DNA of 64,000 bases from Borrelia recurrentis A1 (GCF_000019705.1 NC_011244.1:744001-808000), one strand, 5' to 3'; positions 9,613-19,745 are shown, counted from the first letter of the stretch. Numbers and translations are program-made. The notes: generated by a model not told the origin, from the letters alone.

Positions 9613-10962
9613 GTGTTTGAAAATTTAAGTGCAGGCTTTAAAGACTTTATAAAGTATGTTTCTGGGAAAGCTGTTATAAATGAAAAAAATATTGAAACAG
9701 CAATTGACACTATTAAGAATACCTTAATTGAAGCTGATGTTAATTTAAGAGTTGTAAGGCGTTTTGTAAATTCTGTTGTAGAAGAGGCAAAAGGAATTAA
9801 GGTTTTAAGAGGTGTTGATCCTAAGTCTCACTTTATTAAAATTGTTAATGATAAGCTTGTAAATTTTTTGGGAGATAAACATTCTGAGCTTATTTTAAAT
9901 CCTATTAATAAATTGTCTTGTATTTTAATGCTGGGTCTTCAAGGTTCTGGTAAGACTACAACGTGTGCAAAGCTTGCTATGCGGCTTAAATCGGAGAATC
10001 GTAAAGTTCTTCTTGTTGCTGCAGATACATTTAGGGCCGCAGCAATTGAGCAATTGAAGGTTTTAGGTGCTCAAATTAACATTTCTGTTTTTGCTCTTGA
10101 GAATGAAGATAGTCCTATTAAAGTTGTAAAAAAATCTATTGAATATGCTAGAGTAGAGCTTTTCGATACTGTGATAATAGATACTAGAGGACGTCTTGAA
10201 GTTGAAGATTTATTGTTGAGAGAAATAATAGATATTAAAAATATTGTGGTTCCTACAGAGACAATATTAGTTGCAGATGCAATGACAGGTCAGGTTGCTG
10301 TAAATATTGCAAAAAAATTTAATGAGAGTGTAGGGATTACGGGTGTAATTTTTACGAAATTTGATTCTGATGCTAGGGGTGGTGCAATACTCTCGCTTAA
10401 GACTATTTGTGGAGTTCCTATTAAGTTTGTTGGGGTTGGAGAGAAACCCGAAGATCTTGATGTTTTTTATCCAGATAGAGTTTCTTCACGAATTCTTGGT
10501 ATGGGAGATGTTGTTACTCTTGTAGAGAAAGCTCAGAGTATTATAGATAAGGAAGAGGCTTTAAAACTTGAAGAGAAAGTTAGAAAAGCTAACTTTAATT
10601 TTGAAGATTATTTAAATCAATTTAAATATATGCGTAATATGGGTGGGGTTTCTACTTTAATGGGGATGCTTCCTGGTGTGTCATCAGAAATGCTGAATCG
10701 TAATGTTAATGAGAGAGAACTGAAAAGGGAAGAGGCAATTATTCTTTCTATGACCCAAAGAGAAAGACGCAATCCTGTCATTTTAAATAGTTCTTCAAGG
10801 AAGAAAAGAATAGCTTTAGGAAGTGGGACAACAATTTTTGAAGTTAATAAACTTATTAAAAAATTTAGTCAAATAGTTTTAATGCTTAAAAAAATGAAAA
10901 ATAAGAGCTTTCAAAACAAGATAGCATCTCTTTTTGGAGGTAAAGGAGGCATGGTAGATTGA
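9613..10962 (+). CDS. ffh: Signal recognition particle protein Ffh
   Basis: SRP54 GTPase that binds 4.5S RNA and signal sequences and docks with FtsY. 449 aa: N domain (1-100), G domain (100-300) and Met-rich M domain (about 320-449). Motifs are GLQGSGKTTTCAKLA (108-122), DTFRAAAIEQL (138-148), TKFD (248-251) and GVGEKPEDLDVF. The G3 motif, normally DTAGR, reads DTRGR at 190-194. M domain signatures: GGVSTLMGMLPGVSS for the finger loop and SSRKKRIALGSGT for RNA binding. The start is GTG. It heads an operon with rpsP, khpA, rimM, trmD and rplS, and its stop overlaps the rpsP start. Confidence 0.95.
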   Translation: MFENLSAGFKDFIKYVSGKAVINEKNIETAIDTIKNTLIEADVNLRVVRRFVNSVVEEAKGIKVLRGVDPKSHFIKIVNDKLVNFLGDKHSELILNPINKLSCILMLGLQGSGKTTTCAKLAMRLKSENRKVLLVAADTFRAAAIEQLKVLGAQINISVFALENEDSPIKVVKKSIEYARVELFDTVIIDTRGRLEVEDLLLREIIDIKNIVVPTETILVADAMTGQVAVNIAKKFNESVGITGVIFTKFDSDARGGAILSLKTICGVPIKFVGVGEKPEDLDVFYPDRVSSRILGMGDVVTLVEKAQSIIDKEEALKLEEKVRKANFNFEDYLNQFKYMRNMGGVSTLMGMLPGVSSEMLNRNVNERELKREEAIILSMTQRERRNPVILNSSSRKKRIALGSGTTIFEVNKLIKKFSQIVLMLKKMKNKSFQNKIASLFGGKGGMVD

Positions 10963-11210
10963 GTGTTAGAATAAGATTAAAAAGGATGGGGGCAAAAAAG
11001 AGGCCTTATTATCGAATTGTAGTAATGGATTCTTCTTCGCCTAGAGATGGACGAGCTATTGAGGAGCTTGGGTATTATCATCCTGTTGAAAGGCAAAATC
11101 AAGTCAAAATAAATAAGAATAAATTTCAAGAATGGGTAGACAAAGGTGCTATTCCAAGTGATACTGTTAAGAGGATTTTAAATAAAAGTAATTTTAAAGT
11201 TGATAATTAG
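10959..11210 (+). CDS. rpsP: 30S ribosomal protein S16
   Basis: 83 aa, matching bS16 from the first residue (SVRIRLKRMGAKKRPYYRIV). The TTG start overlaps the ffh stop codon, and a strong AAAGGAGG lies inside the end of ffh about 9 bp upstream. A normal-length primary rRNA-binding protein of the 30S body. Confidence 0.96.
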   Translation: MSVRIRLKRMGAKKRPYYRIVVMDSSSPRDGRAIEELGYYHPVERQNQVKINKNKFQEWVDKGAIPSDTVKRILNKSNFKVDN

Positions 11211-11219
11211 GAGGAACTA

Positions 11220-11468
11220 ATGAAAGAGTACGGTAATGAAATTGAACTTATAGAATTTGTAGTAAAATCTCTTGTGGATAAAAAAGATGAGGTTAAATTG
11301 AATGTAGTTGAAGGTGAGAAATCAACTATTTTGGAATTAAGAGTTTCTGCAAATGATGTTGGAAAAATAATTGGAAGAAGAGGTCGCATTGCAAGGGCTA
11401 TTAGGACGCTTCTTAGTGCTTGTGCTGCAAAAACAAATAGAAGAGTTCAGTTAGAAATTTTGGACTAA
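11220..11468 (+). CDS. khpA: KH-domain RNA-binding protein KhpA
   Basis: 82 aa single type II KH domain with the GKIIGRRGRIARAIRTLL core (GxxG loop GRRG). KhpA proteins usually pair with KhpB/Jag and affect translation and cell elongation. It sits in the common rpsP-khpA-rimM-trmD-rplS order. GGAGG precedes the ATG by 5 bp. Small but clearly real. Confidence 0.92.
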   Translation: MKEYGNEIELIEFVVKSLVDKKDEVKLNVVEGEKSTILELRVSANDVGKIIGRRGRIARAIRTLLSACAAKTNRRVQLEILD

Positions 11469-11471
11469 TTT

Positions 11472-11972
11472 ATGTTTGTAAAAGGCATAATATTGTCGTC
11501 TTATGGGATTAATGGATATGCTAAGATTAAAAGCATATCCAATGGTTTTAGTGATTTTTTTTGTTTAAAAAACAGTAAATTAGTTTTAAAAAAAAATTTT
11601 TGTTGTTTAGTTGAAGTTACAGTTGAAGACGTATCTTTAAGGAATAATTCGTTATTACTAAAGTTTAGGGAATTTAATGCGCCTGAGCCCATTAGAAATT
11701 TGATTGGTTTTGAATTATGGGTAAGTGATGAACTTGCATCTAAATTAGAACAAGATGAATATTATTTTGGCAAGCTTATTGGATATAGAGTAGTTAATGA
11801 TGGAGTAGAATTAGGAATTGTTGTATCTTTTTTTGAATGTTCAAAATCAGTTCTTCTTGAAATTAAGGTTGGGGATAGATTATTTTTTGTTCCTTTTTTA
11901 GATGTTTATCTTGGAGATATTAATAGGGAACTTAAAACTATTGAGCTTAAGGTATTAGAGCTCTTACAATGA
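11472..11972 (+). CDS. rimM: Ribosome maturation factor RimM
   Basis: 166 aa, close to the usual 165-180. The N-terminal beta-barrel begins VKGIILSSYGINGYAKIKSI (family pattern GxxxxxxGxxGxxK), and the C-terminal PRC-barrel carries YFGKLIGYRVV..GVELGIV and VPFLDVYLGDIN. It assists 30S head assembly by binding S19. The divergence is high but the place between khpA and trmD fits. It overlaps the trmD ATG by 4 bp. Confidence 0.9.
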   Translation: MFVKGIILSSYGINGYAKIKSISNGFSDFFCLKNSKLVLKKNFCCLVEVTVEDVSLRNNSLLLKFREFNAPEPIRNLIGFELWVSDELASKLEQDEYYFGKLIGYRVVNDGVELGIVVSFFECSKSVLLEIKVGDRLFFVPFLDVYLGDINRELKTIELKVLELLQ

Positions 11973-12691
11973 AAATTACAATTCTCTCTTTATTTCCTTC
12001 AATCATTACTCCATTTTTTGAAAATTCAATAATGAAAAAGGTTGTAGATAAGGGTATCATAAGTTATGAAGTCATATCTATTCGTGATTTTTCTAAAGAT
12101 AAACACAAAAGATGTGACGATGTTCCTTATGGTGGGGGTGCAGGTATGGTTTTAAAAGTACAACCTATTGTTGATGCTCTTGAATATGTAAATGCAAATT
12201 CAAAGACTACGATATTTGTGAGCCCGTCTGGACTTAAGTATACTCAAAAATTGGCTTATGACTTGTCAAAGAAGGATGAACTTGTTATAATTTGTGGGAG
12301 ATATGAAGGGCTTGATCAGCGTGTAATTGATTTGTATGTTGATCTTGAAATTTCAGTTGGAGATTATGTGTTGTCTTCAGGTGAAGTTGCAGCTCTTGTT
12401 ATAATAGATAGTGTATATAGATTATTAGATGGTGTAATAAATCCTAATTCTTTGTGTGAGGAATCTTTTAGTTTTGAGTGTGGGTTGCTTGAATATCCTC
12501 ATTATACTAGGCCTTATGAATTTAGGAATTTGAAAGTTCCTGATGTGCTTTTGTCGGGGCATCATGAAGAGATAAAAAAGTGGCGGCTTGTTAAGTCAGT
12601 TGAAAAAACTAAAAAAAATAGATTTGATTTGTACCTTAAATATTTGGAAATGAGAGGAGAAAAAAATGATGGATTTGATAAGAAAAATTGA
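11969..12691 (+). CDS. trmD: tRNA (guanine-37-N1)-methyltransferase TrmD
   Basis: Makes m1G37 in tRNAs with G36, preventing +1 frameshifting. 240 aa SPOUT enzyme with the knot motifs [30 protein letters not shown] and [15 protein letters not shown], and the C-terminal [13 protein letters not shown] overlap with rimM. Its 3' end overlaps rplS by 26 bp, so the rplS ribosome site GAGAGGAG is inside this gene. Confidence 0.96.
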   Translation: MKITILSLFPSIITPFFENSIMKKVVDKGIISYEVISIRDFSKDKHKRCDDVPYGGGAGMVLKVQPIVDALEYVNANSKTTIFVSPSGLKYTQKLAYDLSKKDELVIICGRYEGLDQRVIDLYVDLEISVGDYVLSSGEVAALVIIDSVYRLLDGVINPNSLCEESFSFECGLLEYPHYTRPYEFRNLKVPDVLLSGHHEEIKKWRLVKSVEKTKKNRFDLYLKYLEMRGEKNDGFDKKN

Positions 12692-13034
12692 GGCTAAAGG
12701 CAAGAGAGCAGAAAGTTTTGATTTTAGGGTAGGAGATACTATACGTGTTAGTTATAAAATCATAGAAGGAACTAACGAGAGAATTCAAAATTTTGAAGGT
12801 CTTGTTATATCTATTCAAAATAAAGGGATAGGTCAAACTTTTTTAGTTAGAAAAATTTCTTCAGGAATTGGAGTTGAGAAAATTTTTCCTATGCATTCAC
12901 CTATTATCGAAAAAGTTCAGGTTTTAAAGAGAGGAAAAGTAAGAGGCGCTAAGCTTTATTATATGCGAGATAGAATTGGTAAAGCTGCTATGAAAGTAAA
13001 AGAACGTCTTGATGTTAAGAAACTTAAATATTGA
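12666..13034 (+). CDS. rplS: 50S ribosomal protein L19
   Basis: 122 aa bL19, full length: [31 protein letters not shown], the conserved [20 protein letters not shown] and the basic C-terminus. Two adjacent ATGs (12666, 12669) are possible; the first is used here. It overlaps trmD by 26 bp and ends the operon. A hairpin with a T8 tail lies about 110 bp downstream. Confidence 0.96.
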   Translation: MMDLIRKIEAKGKRAESFDFRVGDTIRVSYKIIEGTNERIQNFEGLVISIQNKGIGQTFLVRKISSGIGVEKIFPMHSPIIEKVQVLKRGKVRGAKLYYMRDRIGKAAMKVKERLDVKKLKY

Positions 13035-13083
13035 TAGTCTATCTAGATTCATTTTAAATAATGATTTCTCTTGAAATTTTATA

Positions 13084-13958
13084 ATGGAATTTATAAAGTT
13101 TATTGGCGTTAATGAGGGGTTTGTATTTTTTGAGATATAAATCTTTTGAACTCAAGAGTGATTTTTTTTAAAAAAAGTTGGATTTAAGTATTTTGTTAAA
13201 GTATTTGCTGTTTTTGATAATTTTTGTTTAGTGTTAATTATACGTCTTTGTTCTAGGGTTTCTATTTATTTAAGAATGATAAATTTTTATTTTGTTATAT
13301 AAAAAGGTAATTTTATTATTTCTATTTCTTTTCGATTAAAAAAGATGATTTTTTTATTTTTATCTTTTTATAGTATAAAGATTAAAGTCCATTTTAAATT
13401 AAGTTTTGTTTATTTTTTATAAACAAGAGAAAATAATTTGTGAGTTTAATAAATTTTGCTCTAGCTTTAAATATAAAAATATATTTAGATTTTGGTTGAA
13501 ATGATATTATAAGAGATTTCAGGGCTCTCTTGTTTGTTATGATGGAAGCTGATAAGATATATTGAATTCCGTTTAATAATTTAAAAAATTGTGATTGTGG
13601 AGTAATGATTGTAAAATGTCATTAATTTGAGGAGGTATAAATATAAAAAATAGCTTTTTATTGATTAAATATGATGCGAAGTTTGCAGGTTGGTTAATGG
13701 GGGATAATTTTGTTGGTTTTGATTATTTTAAAATAATAGAACAGGTTTTATCTTTTGTTTATTCATTGAAGAGTGTTAAGTTATGAATAATAGGCAAATT
13801 AAGATTTAATACAATACTTTAATATTAAATTATTTTGTTACTAGAAAAAAATTGATAAGTATGCTAAATATAGCATTGAATTATATAGTTTTAATGATGA
13901 GCATCATTTAGAATATTTGTTTGATGTTCTTAAAGAGAAATATTACTCGTTTGTTTGA
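13084..13958 (+). pseudogene. Decayed coding region(s), no intact gene
   Basis: About 900 bp without an open gene in an otherwise packed chromosome. Coding-like fragments remain in shifting frames. ATG at 13084 opens 18 codons (MEFIKFIGVNEGFVFFEI) and stops. At 13629-13635 a strong GAGGAGG is followed by ATA at 13643, where ATG would be expected; that frame runs 47 codons to 13786 (NSFLLIKYDAKFAGWLMG, then FKIIEQVLSFVYSLKS). A third piece ends at 13958 with KYSIELYSFNDEHHLEYLFD and LKEKYYSFV. The pieces read like normal Borrelia protein but are separated by stops and frame changes. It could be one gene or two. The same stretch could be intact in relatives. I cannot name the family. Confidence 0.5.
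13143..13169 (+). terminator. Possible intrinsic terminator after the ffh-rplS operon
   Basis: CTTTTG, loop AACT, CAAGAG, then TGA and eight T. The stem is only 6 bp with one G-U pair, so it is weak, but it is the only hairpin plus T-tract after rplS. Confidence 0.35.
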
Positions 13959-13979
13959 CATTAATTGAAGGAGTTAATA

Positions 13980-14525
13980 TTGAGGATGGATAGGAGTAAG
14001 TCCAGTGGGAATGATTTAGAGAGAGGAAGTAAATTTCCTTATTGGAAAATTAGGAAAGCACGATCTGAACTTAAGAAACAAAGTTCTTCTGTTTTAAGTA
14101 ATGGTGCTAACAATAATAAATCTGTGGGTGTTAATTCTAATGGACATAAAAATTATAAAGGTAATAGACAAAAAGGATTGGGAAAATATCAAAGATCGTG
14201 CATAAAATTTAAAAAAATATGTCCTATTTGTGAAAAGCAAATTAAAGATATTCTTTCTTGTATGTCCATGAAGTTTGATGGAGAAGATAAGCCTATACAT
14301 TTTGATTGTGCTATTGATAGGTTAAAATCTGAAAGTCAGTTTTTAAAAAATGAAAGTTTGGTATATAAGGGTGTTGGCAAATTTTTTGTTGTTGATAGGT
14401 CTGTTAGGGGAAATAATTTGTCTTTTAAAATTGTTAAGGAGATTAATTTTGAAAATTTAGAGAGTCGTCCTGATTGGCGACAAAAAATTCTTAATGATAT
14501 GAATAAAGTATTTAAATTATATTAG
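13980..14525 (+). CDS. Small basic protein with a Cys-rich zinc-finger-like motif, unknown function
   Basis: About 181 aa from TTG at 13980, chosen because GAAGGAG at 13967-13973 is 6 bp upstream; ATG at 13986 is the alternative. Residues 1-75 are polar, Ser/Asn/Lys-rich and probably disordered. [16 protein letters not shown] segment followed by HFDC could bind zinc. The C-terminal part is folded-looking ([34 protein letters not shown]). It is 2 bp upstream of coaD and likely cotranscribed. I do not recognise a named family; a nucleic-acid-binding role is a guess from the basic N-terminus and Cys motif. Confidence 0.8.
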
Positions 14526-14527
14526 TT

Positions 14528-15025
14528 ATGAGAGCAGCATTATTTCCTGGTTCATTTGATCCTATTACATGGGGACATATTGATTTAGTAAAAAGAGCTT
14601 CGTTAATTTTTGATAAAGTAATTGTTCTTGTTGCTAATAATAGTAATAAGAGTTATTTGCTTAGTGATATTGAGAGATATGAACTTACTTTTGAGGTTAT
14701 TATGTCTTTAGGATGGACAAAAATTTTTGTGGATAAATATGATGGAGTTATTTTAGATTATGCTTTGAAGAATAATATTGGTTTTATTGTAAGAGGTGTT
14801 AGAGCGTTTCATGATTTTGAATTTGAATTTGAGAGATATGTTGTTAACAATAAGCTGAATTCTTCAATAGATACAGTATTTTTACCAAGTAGTGATAAAT
14901 ATTTATTTGTAAGATCAGATCTTGTTAAAGAATTGATAAAAAATAAAAATTTTAATCTTTCAAATTTTATTCCAGAGTTGGTACAAAAAAAGTTGAAATC
15001 TAAATTTATTGACAAATTATCTTGA
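14528..15025 (+). CDS. coaD: Phosphopantetheine adenylyltransferase
   Basis: Transfers AMP to 4'-phosphopantetheine, the penultimate CoA step. 165 aa nucleotidyltransferase fold: [14 protein letters not shown] (the T/HxGH motif; the position before GH is Trp, where many CoaDs have Asn), [18 protein letters not shown], and the [10 protein letters not shown] segment replacing the usual SSTxVRE. Motifs are slightly divergent but the active-site His and Arg positions are kept. It is two genes upstream of acpP, whose product needs the phosphopantetheine arm from CoA. Confidence 0.93.
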
Positions 15026-15076
15026 TAATATATATATTATTAAGATACGTTTGTTGATGTTTAAGGAGACAAAGAT

Positions 15077-15259
15077 ATGGCTGTTCCAAAATTTAAGCCT
15101 TCAAAGTCTAGAAGTAGGACGAGGCGCAGTATAAATATGAGGAAAAAAATTCCTCAATTTCAGGAATGTTCAAATTGCGGTAACCTGGCAATAAGGCATA
15201 GAATATGTGCAAAGTGTGGTTATTATCGAAATAGTCAATACTTAGAATTAGGATTATAG
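15077..15259 (+). CDS. rpmF: 50S ribosomal protein L32
   Basis: 60 aa bL32 with the zinc-binding form: CSNCGN and CAKCGYY (two CxxC pairs). The N-terminus [18 protein letters not shown] is the family start. AAGGAGA lies 8 bp before the ATG. Followed directly by acpP, the common rpmF-acpP link. Confidence 0.96.
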   Translation: MAVPKFKPSKSRSRTRRSINMRKKIPQFQECSNCGNLAIRHRICAKCGYYRNSQYLELGL

Positions 15260-15281
15260 TTTGAACGAGGAATGTTTGTTT

Positions 15282-15524
15282 ATGGATCAAAATGAGATTT
15301 TTAAAAAGGTTAGGTCTATTATATCCGAGCAGCTTGACAAGAAAGAAGATGAGATTACTATGGAATCTAGGTTTGTTGAAGATCTTGGTGCAGACAGTCT
15401 AGATATTTATGAGCTTTTATATTTACTTGAAGAAGCATTTGATGATAAAATTCCAGAAAATGAAGCTAGCGAGTTTGAGACTATAGGTGATGTTGTTGCT
15501 TTTATTGAAAAGAAGAAGGGTTAA
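15282..15524 (+). CDS. acpP: Acyl carrier protein
   Basis: 80 aa acidic four-helix protein; the phosphopantetheine attachment site is the Ser in [15 protein letters not shown] at 15282 gives the standard length and is preceded by GAGGAA; a TTG at 15261 would add seven residues and has no ribosome site. Borrelia lacks full fatty-acid synthesis, so this ACP probably serves phospholipid or other acyl transfer, which is inference. It lies 5 bp before rnc. Confidence 0.95.
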   Translation: MDQNEIFKKVRSIISEQLDKKEDEITMESRFVEDLGADSLDIYELLYLLEEAFDDKIPENEASEFETIGDVVAFIEKKKG

Positions 15525-15529
15525 CTATA

Positions 15530-16261
15530 ATGGGTTCTTCAGTAGTGAAGTTGGATGTGGATCGAAAACAAAAGTTAAATGAGTTTTTAATGGGTCTGCA
15601 TATTGATTTTAATGACATTTATTTGTTAAATATGTCTTTAAGTCATTCATCATATGCAAATGAATTTGATCAGAAATATGCTAATAATGAGAGATTGGAA
15701 TTTTTGGGAGATTCTGTTCTTAATCTTATTATTACAGATTATTTGTATAAATTTTATCCTGATAAGAGTGAAGGTGAGCTTAGTAAAGCTAGGTCTTATA
15801 TTGTTAGTGAAGATTCTCTTTCTAGTATTGCTCGAGAACTTAATCTTGGTAATTATATTTTGCTTGGTAGAGGTGAAGAAAATAATGATGGACGTAATAA
15901 GAAAGGCATTCTTGCAGATGCTATTGAAGCTTTTGTAGGTGCACTTTATCTTGATGGGGGCTTTTCAAAAGCCTCTACTTTTGTGGTAGAACTTTTTGAA
16001 GTACATATAAGGTTAATGTTTAATCGTGGTGATTTTAAAGATTATAAAAGTTTATTGCAAGAATATGTTCAAAAAAAATATAAAATTTCACCAAGTTATA
16101 AATTGGCTAAAGAATTAGGCCCTGATCATAATAAGATTTTTTGTGTTGAACTTTATGTTAATGATAAATTTGTATCTAATGGCAAAGGAAAGTCTAAAAA
16201 AGAGGCTGAGATGATAGCAGCTGAAATGGCACTTAAAAATATTGTGAATATTGATCTTTAA
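15530..16261 (+). CDS. rnc: Ribonuclease III
   Basis: Cleaves double-stranded RNA, including rRNA precursors. 243 aa: endonuclease domain with the signature [14 protein letters not shown], the second acidic cluster [16 protein letters not shown], and a C-terminal dsRNA-binding domain ([16 protein letters not shown] to [18 protein letters not shown]). It overlaps the convergent cca gene by 29 bp at the 3' end, so their transcripts can pair. Confidence 0.96.
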   Translation: MGSSVVKLDVDRKQKLNEFLMGLHIDFNDIYLLNMSLSHSSYANEFDQKYANNERLEFLGDSVLNLIITDYLYKFYPDKSEGELSKARSYIVSEDSLSSIARELNLGNYILLGRGEENNDGRNKKGILADAIEAFVGALYLDGGFSKASTFVVELFEVHIRLMFNRGDFKDYKSLLQEYVQKKYKISPSYKLAKELGPDHNKIFCVELYVNDKFVSNGKGKSKKEAEMIAAEMALKNIVNIDL

Positions 16262-17531
16262 TCTTTTGAAGCAAAATTTCTTTCTTATTTAATTTAGGCT
16301 CTATTAGTACTTCATTAAGTAGATGATTGAGAATTATACCAGTGTTTTTGTGGGTTCTTAATTGGAACTTTTTAACATCGTTGCCATTTATTTGCAATTC
16401 TTTTAAAGATAATGGATCTCTTAACAGCTTATTATTTTTAATCTTGTTTGTTATAAATTTAAACTTGTTGTTTTTTCCTTTAAGGGCTTTATATATATCA
16501 AGTGTTTCTTTATAATTTTCTCTGGTAGTTTTGCTTAAAAAAATTCTAATATGATATAATTTTTTTGGATTTAATTTATGAATTGCGTTGATAGTTGTTT
16601 TATATAATAATATTAGTTTAATGTCTTTGTTTGAAAACTTGAGTAATTTTAAGTTTTGTTTTAAATTTGATATGTCTTGTTTTATAGTAAAAATAACTAT
16701 TGCTTTTAAATAAAATTTATTTTTATTTAAAAGAGTAATTTTTTTTATTAATTTTTTGTTTATTTCTATGTTAAAAAAGTATTTAAAAAAATTTATTTTT
16801 TGTAAATATTTGATTCCCTTTGTTGGATTTTCTCCCTCTAAAAGTTTAATAAATTCATTATTGATTCTTTCTTTTGATAGAAATAAAATATTGTTTTTTT
16901 TGTATTTCATGGAAATTAATGTATTCTTATCAATTGTGAAATTCAGTGTGGATGCAAATCTTGCAGCTCTAAGAATTCTAAGAGCATCTTCTTCAAATCG
17001 TTTATTTGGATTTCCTATGCATTTTATTATTTTTTTATTAAGATCTTGTTGTCCATTGTAGTAATCTATTATTTCGAAGTTAAGTGTATGCATTGCGATT
17101 GCATTTATTGTGAAGTCCCGTCTTTTTAAGTCTTCCTTTAAATTTTTTGTAAATTTTATTTGTTTAGGAGAGCGTTTGTTTTCATAATCTATGTCTATTC
17201 TATAAGTTGTGATTTCAAAAATTTTTTTATTAAAGATTATACTTATTGTTCCATGTTTTATTCCTGTTTGTATATTTTTTGGAAATAATTTCATTATTTC
17301 TTTTGGAGTTGCATTTGTTGTAAAATCAAAATCATAAGGTATCTTTTTAAGAAGTAAGTCTCTTAATGCGCCTCCTACTAGGAAAAATTCATAGTTATGG
17401 TTATTAAAGATTTGACTAATTTTTATTATATCTTTAGTGTTATTACCTAGATTCATATAGAAATATATTATAGTTGAAATACTATTTTTTCTAAGGTTAA
17501 GATAAGGTTTTAGTTTATTCTTAAATATCAT
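16233..17531 (-). CDS. cca: CCA-adding tRNA nucleotidyltransferase / poly(A) polymerase family
   Basis: Class II nucleotidyltransferase. Motifs: [20 protein letters not shown] with the catalytic Dx[20 protein letters not shown], and [15 protein letters not shown]. The C-terminal half is Lys/Asn-rich and divergent. 432 aa from the first ATG; an internal ATG at residue 26 (genome 17456) would give 407 aa and start closer to the conserved domain, and neither has a clear ribosome site. All three tRNA genes in the window lack encoded CCA, so CCA addition is needed. A poly(A) polymerase role cannot be excluded. Confidence 0.88.
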   Translation of the reverse strand: MIFKNKLKPYLNLRKNSISTIIYFYMNLGNNTKDIIKISQIFNNHNYEFFLVGGALRDLLLKKIPYDFDFTTNATPKEIMKLFPKNIQTGIKHGTISIIFNKKIFEITTYRIDIDYENKRSPKQIKFTKNLKEDLKRRDFTINAIAMHTLNFEIIDYYNGQQDLNKKIIKCIGNPNKRFEEDALRILRAARFASTLNFTIDKNTLISMKYKKNNILFLSKERINNEFIKLLEGENPTKGIKYLQKINFFKYFFNIEINKKLIKKITLLNKNKFYLKAIVIFTIKQDISNLKQNLKLLKFSNKDIKLILLYKTTINAIHKLNPKKLYHIRIFLSKTTRENYKETLDIYKALKGKNNKFKFITNKIKNNKLLRDPLSLKELQINGNDVKKFQLRTHKNTGIILNHLLNEVLIEPKLNKKEILLQKIKDQYSQYF

Positions 17532-17579
17532 AAAATAATATTTATTCGATTTATATTAAATATTTATAAATGGGGTTTT

Positions 17580-19348
17580 ATGGACAAGAGTAATGTTAGT
17601 GTATATGATTCTATTGATAAACTTTCAAGAGATTCAAGGGCTAAATTGATAAGAGAAATTAAAAAAAATTAAGTTTAAATTCTTCGGTATTATCTTTGAA
17701 TAGTTCTAATTATTTAGATTCAGATTCTGCTGTTCAGGTTGATGATTTTCTCTCTAAAAAATTTATGGAAGAATCTTTTTGGATAAGAATATGGATATAT
17801 ATCTTAAGTTTTTTTCAGAGAGATCGAACTAAAGAAGATGTTTATAAAATATATCTTCTTAAAAACTTAGAAAGGCGTGTGAATAATATGTACAAGAATT
17901 CTGTGATAGATTTTAGAAAAGGTTATTTACGGGTAGGTTTTGTAGAAATGTTTTTTGAGTTTTATTGTCACTTGGTAAAACTTAAAGGATATTTTAGGAT
18001 GTTAGAGTCAGATAATATTGTGGAACAGGCGATGTTTGAGATTATTCAAGGTAAAATACCTAACTCTAAAAGCAAGATGGAAGATTTTTTAGAATCTGAA
18101 GAATATGAGCAATTTGTAAAAAAAGATAAGAGTCAAAAAGAGTTAGACGAGATTATTAAGGTAAAGATTAGTAATTATATTAGTTCAATACCTTCGCAAA
18201 TTTATGTGGTTGTAGAAGAGATGTTTGAATTTTTTTATATTTTAAATAGTGTTGCATTTTTTCCTTATAAATCTTTTTTTTCTTTCTTTGATATTGAACT
18301 TTTAGATGATAAGGATAATTTTGATATTGCTGATCTTGATGGGACAATTAGTACTAGCTTTGAGAGTGTTGATAAATATTTTAAATGTTTTTGTGAGATT
18401 GTGCATACGTTAAGAGATGTTGTAATAAATGAAGAGGTGTTAAAAATTATTATTAAAAATTATTTTTTGATAGTAAAATCAAATGAAAATGGGATTTTAA
18501 ATGAAGAGAACCTTTTGGATGTCGATTCTATTTTTAAAAATATGTTGGGTATTATTATAAAACTTATTAATTTGTCAAAAACCTTGCCTTATTTAGATGT
18601 TTTTAAAATTTATTATGAAAATCCAGTGTTAACACCAAAAAAATATGTTCCTTGTTTTGATGTTCGAAGTTTTTATGAAAATATTTTATTTTTAAATGTT
18701 AGTGAACAACTTGTTGAGAATTATTCTAAATCCGTTACATCTATGGCAACTAAGGAACTTAAAAGTTTAATTAAAAATTATAATGTCATTATGAATTTAG
18801 ATAAGATAATTTTTAAAGGATTAGATCTTGACTATTCAGTTTTTAAGAAACTTTACTTTATGAATGAATTTTTCAAATGTATTTATGATGTGAGAATGAT
18901 GGAAGTTCTTAAAACTGTAAACAATGTAGTACTTGCTCATAATACTGATTTAAGAAGTTTGTATATTAAGCTTGAGAGAGATATCAATATATTGAGAAAA
19001 GAAATTTATGATTTATATTTTGAGCTTAATTATCGAAATGGAGAGTATGAAAATTATAATAGCGAAGATTATAGCAGTGATGATTCTTATAGAGATAAAA
19101 CTTTAGAATGGTGCTTAAAGGAGGTTGAAACAATTAAAAGGTTAGTATTTAAGTTTATATCTTGTTTTGTTGATCTTAGGGAAAAATATATTGCTCTTTT
19201 GGATAATAATAATGCTTTTATACAAAGTGCTCTTAATATGTTTAATAAATTATCAACAGAAGATAATGTTAAAATCAGTTTAAGTTATGTTATTAATAAT
19301 ATGTTGCTTATCGTTAAGCAAGCTCTTTTTGTGCTTGAAAATTTATAG
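17580..19348 (+). pseudogene. Large Borrelia-type protein of unknown function, split by a poly-A frameshift
   Basis: ATG at 17580, preceded by GGGG, opens MDKSNVSVYDSIDKLSRDSR and on to EIKKN, then stops at 17672. The run of eight A at 17661-17668 is the only place where this frame and the next one meet: one extra A makes ...REIKKKLSLNSSVLSLNSS and continues smoothly into the long frame that ends at 19348. The long frame on its own would have to start at a TTG (17696) with no ribosome site. The restored product would be about 589 aa, mostly helical, acidic-basic mixed, with no signal peptide or clear membrane segment. I do not recognise the family. The gene could be a true mutant, a slippage switch or a base-calling error. 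Confidence 0.75.
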
Positions 19349-19354
19349 TTTATT

Positions 19355-19672
19355 ATGAAAAACTATAAATCAAATGATTTGATAAAATTATCTTCACTTC
19401 TTATTAGGGTTTTGGTAATAGTTTTATTTCTTAATTCTATACTTAGTTTTTTTATGTTTTTAGCTGGTGCTTATAATATTTTTATGCATTCTTTTCAAAA
19501 ATTTTCTCTTGAGTTTACAATTGTATTAAGTTCTGTTTCTTTTGGTCTTGAGATTACTAGAGCGATATTTTTTTATGTATTTAGAGGACGAAAATTTAAA
19601 CATTGTGTTATTTTGATTTTGAGTTTTGTTATTTGTTTTTGTTCTTTTTTTATAAAAGTTTTTCTTGATTAG
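19355..19672 (+). CDS. Small membrane protein, unknown function
   Basis: 105 aa with three predicted membrane helices (about 14-38, 50-75 and 83-103) and a basic loop FRGRKFKH. It starts 6 bp after the large frameshifted gene, so the two are probably cotranscribed. No family recognised. Confidence 0.75.
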   Translation: MKNYKSNDLIKLSSLLIRVLVIVLFLNSILSFFMFLAGAYNIFMHSFQKFSLEFTIVLSSVSFGLEITRAIFFYVFRGRKFKHCVILILSFVICFCSFFIKVFLD

Positions 19673-19698
19673 GTAGTTGATTTATTTTAAATTTACTA

Positions 19699-19727
19699 TT
19701 GACTAATGTATTTTATTTTTATAAACT
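19699..19727 (+). promoter_or_regulatory. Probable promoter of the tRNA-Thr/tRNA-Tyr pair
   Basis: TTGACT, 17 bp, TAAACT, with a stronger TATAAA at 19720 at 15 bp spacing. It ends about 18 bp before the first tRNA, the expected distance for a stable-RNA start. Confidence 0.55.
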
Positions 19728-19745
19728 AACCATTAACTTTATTAT

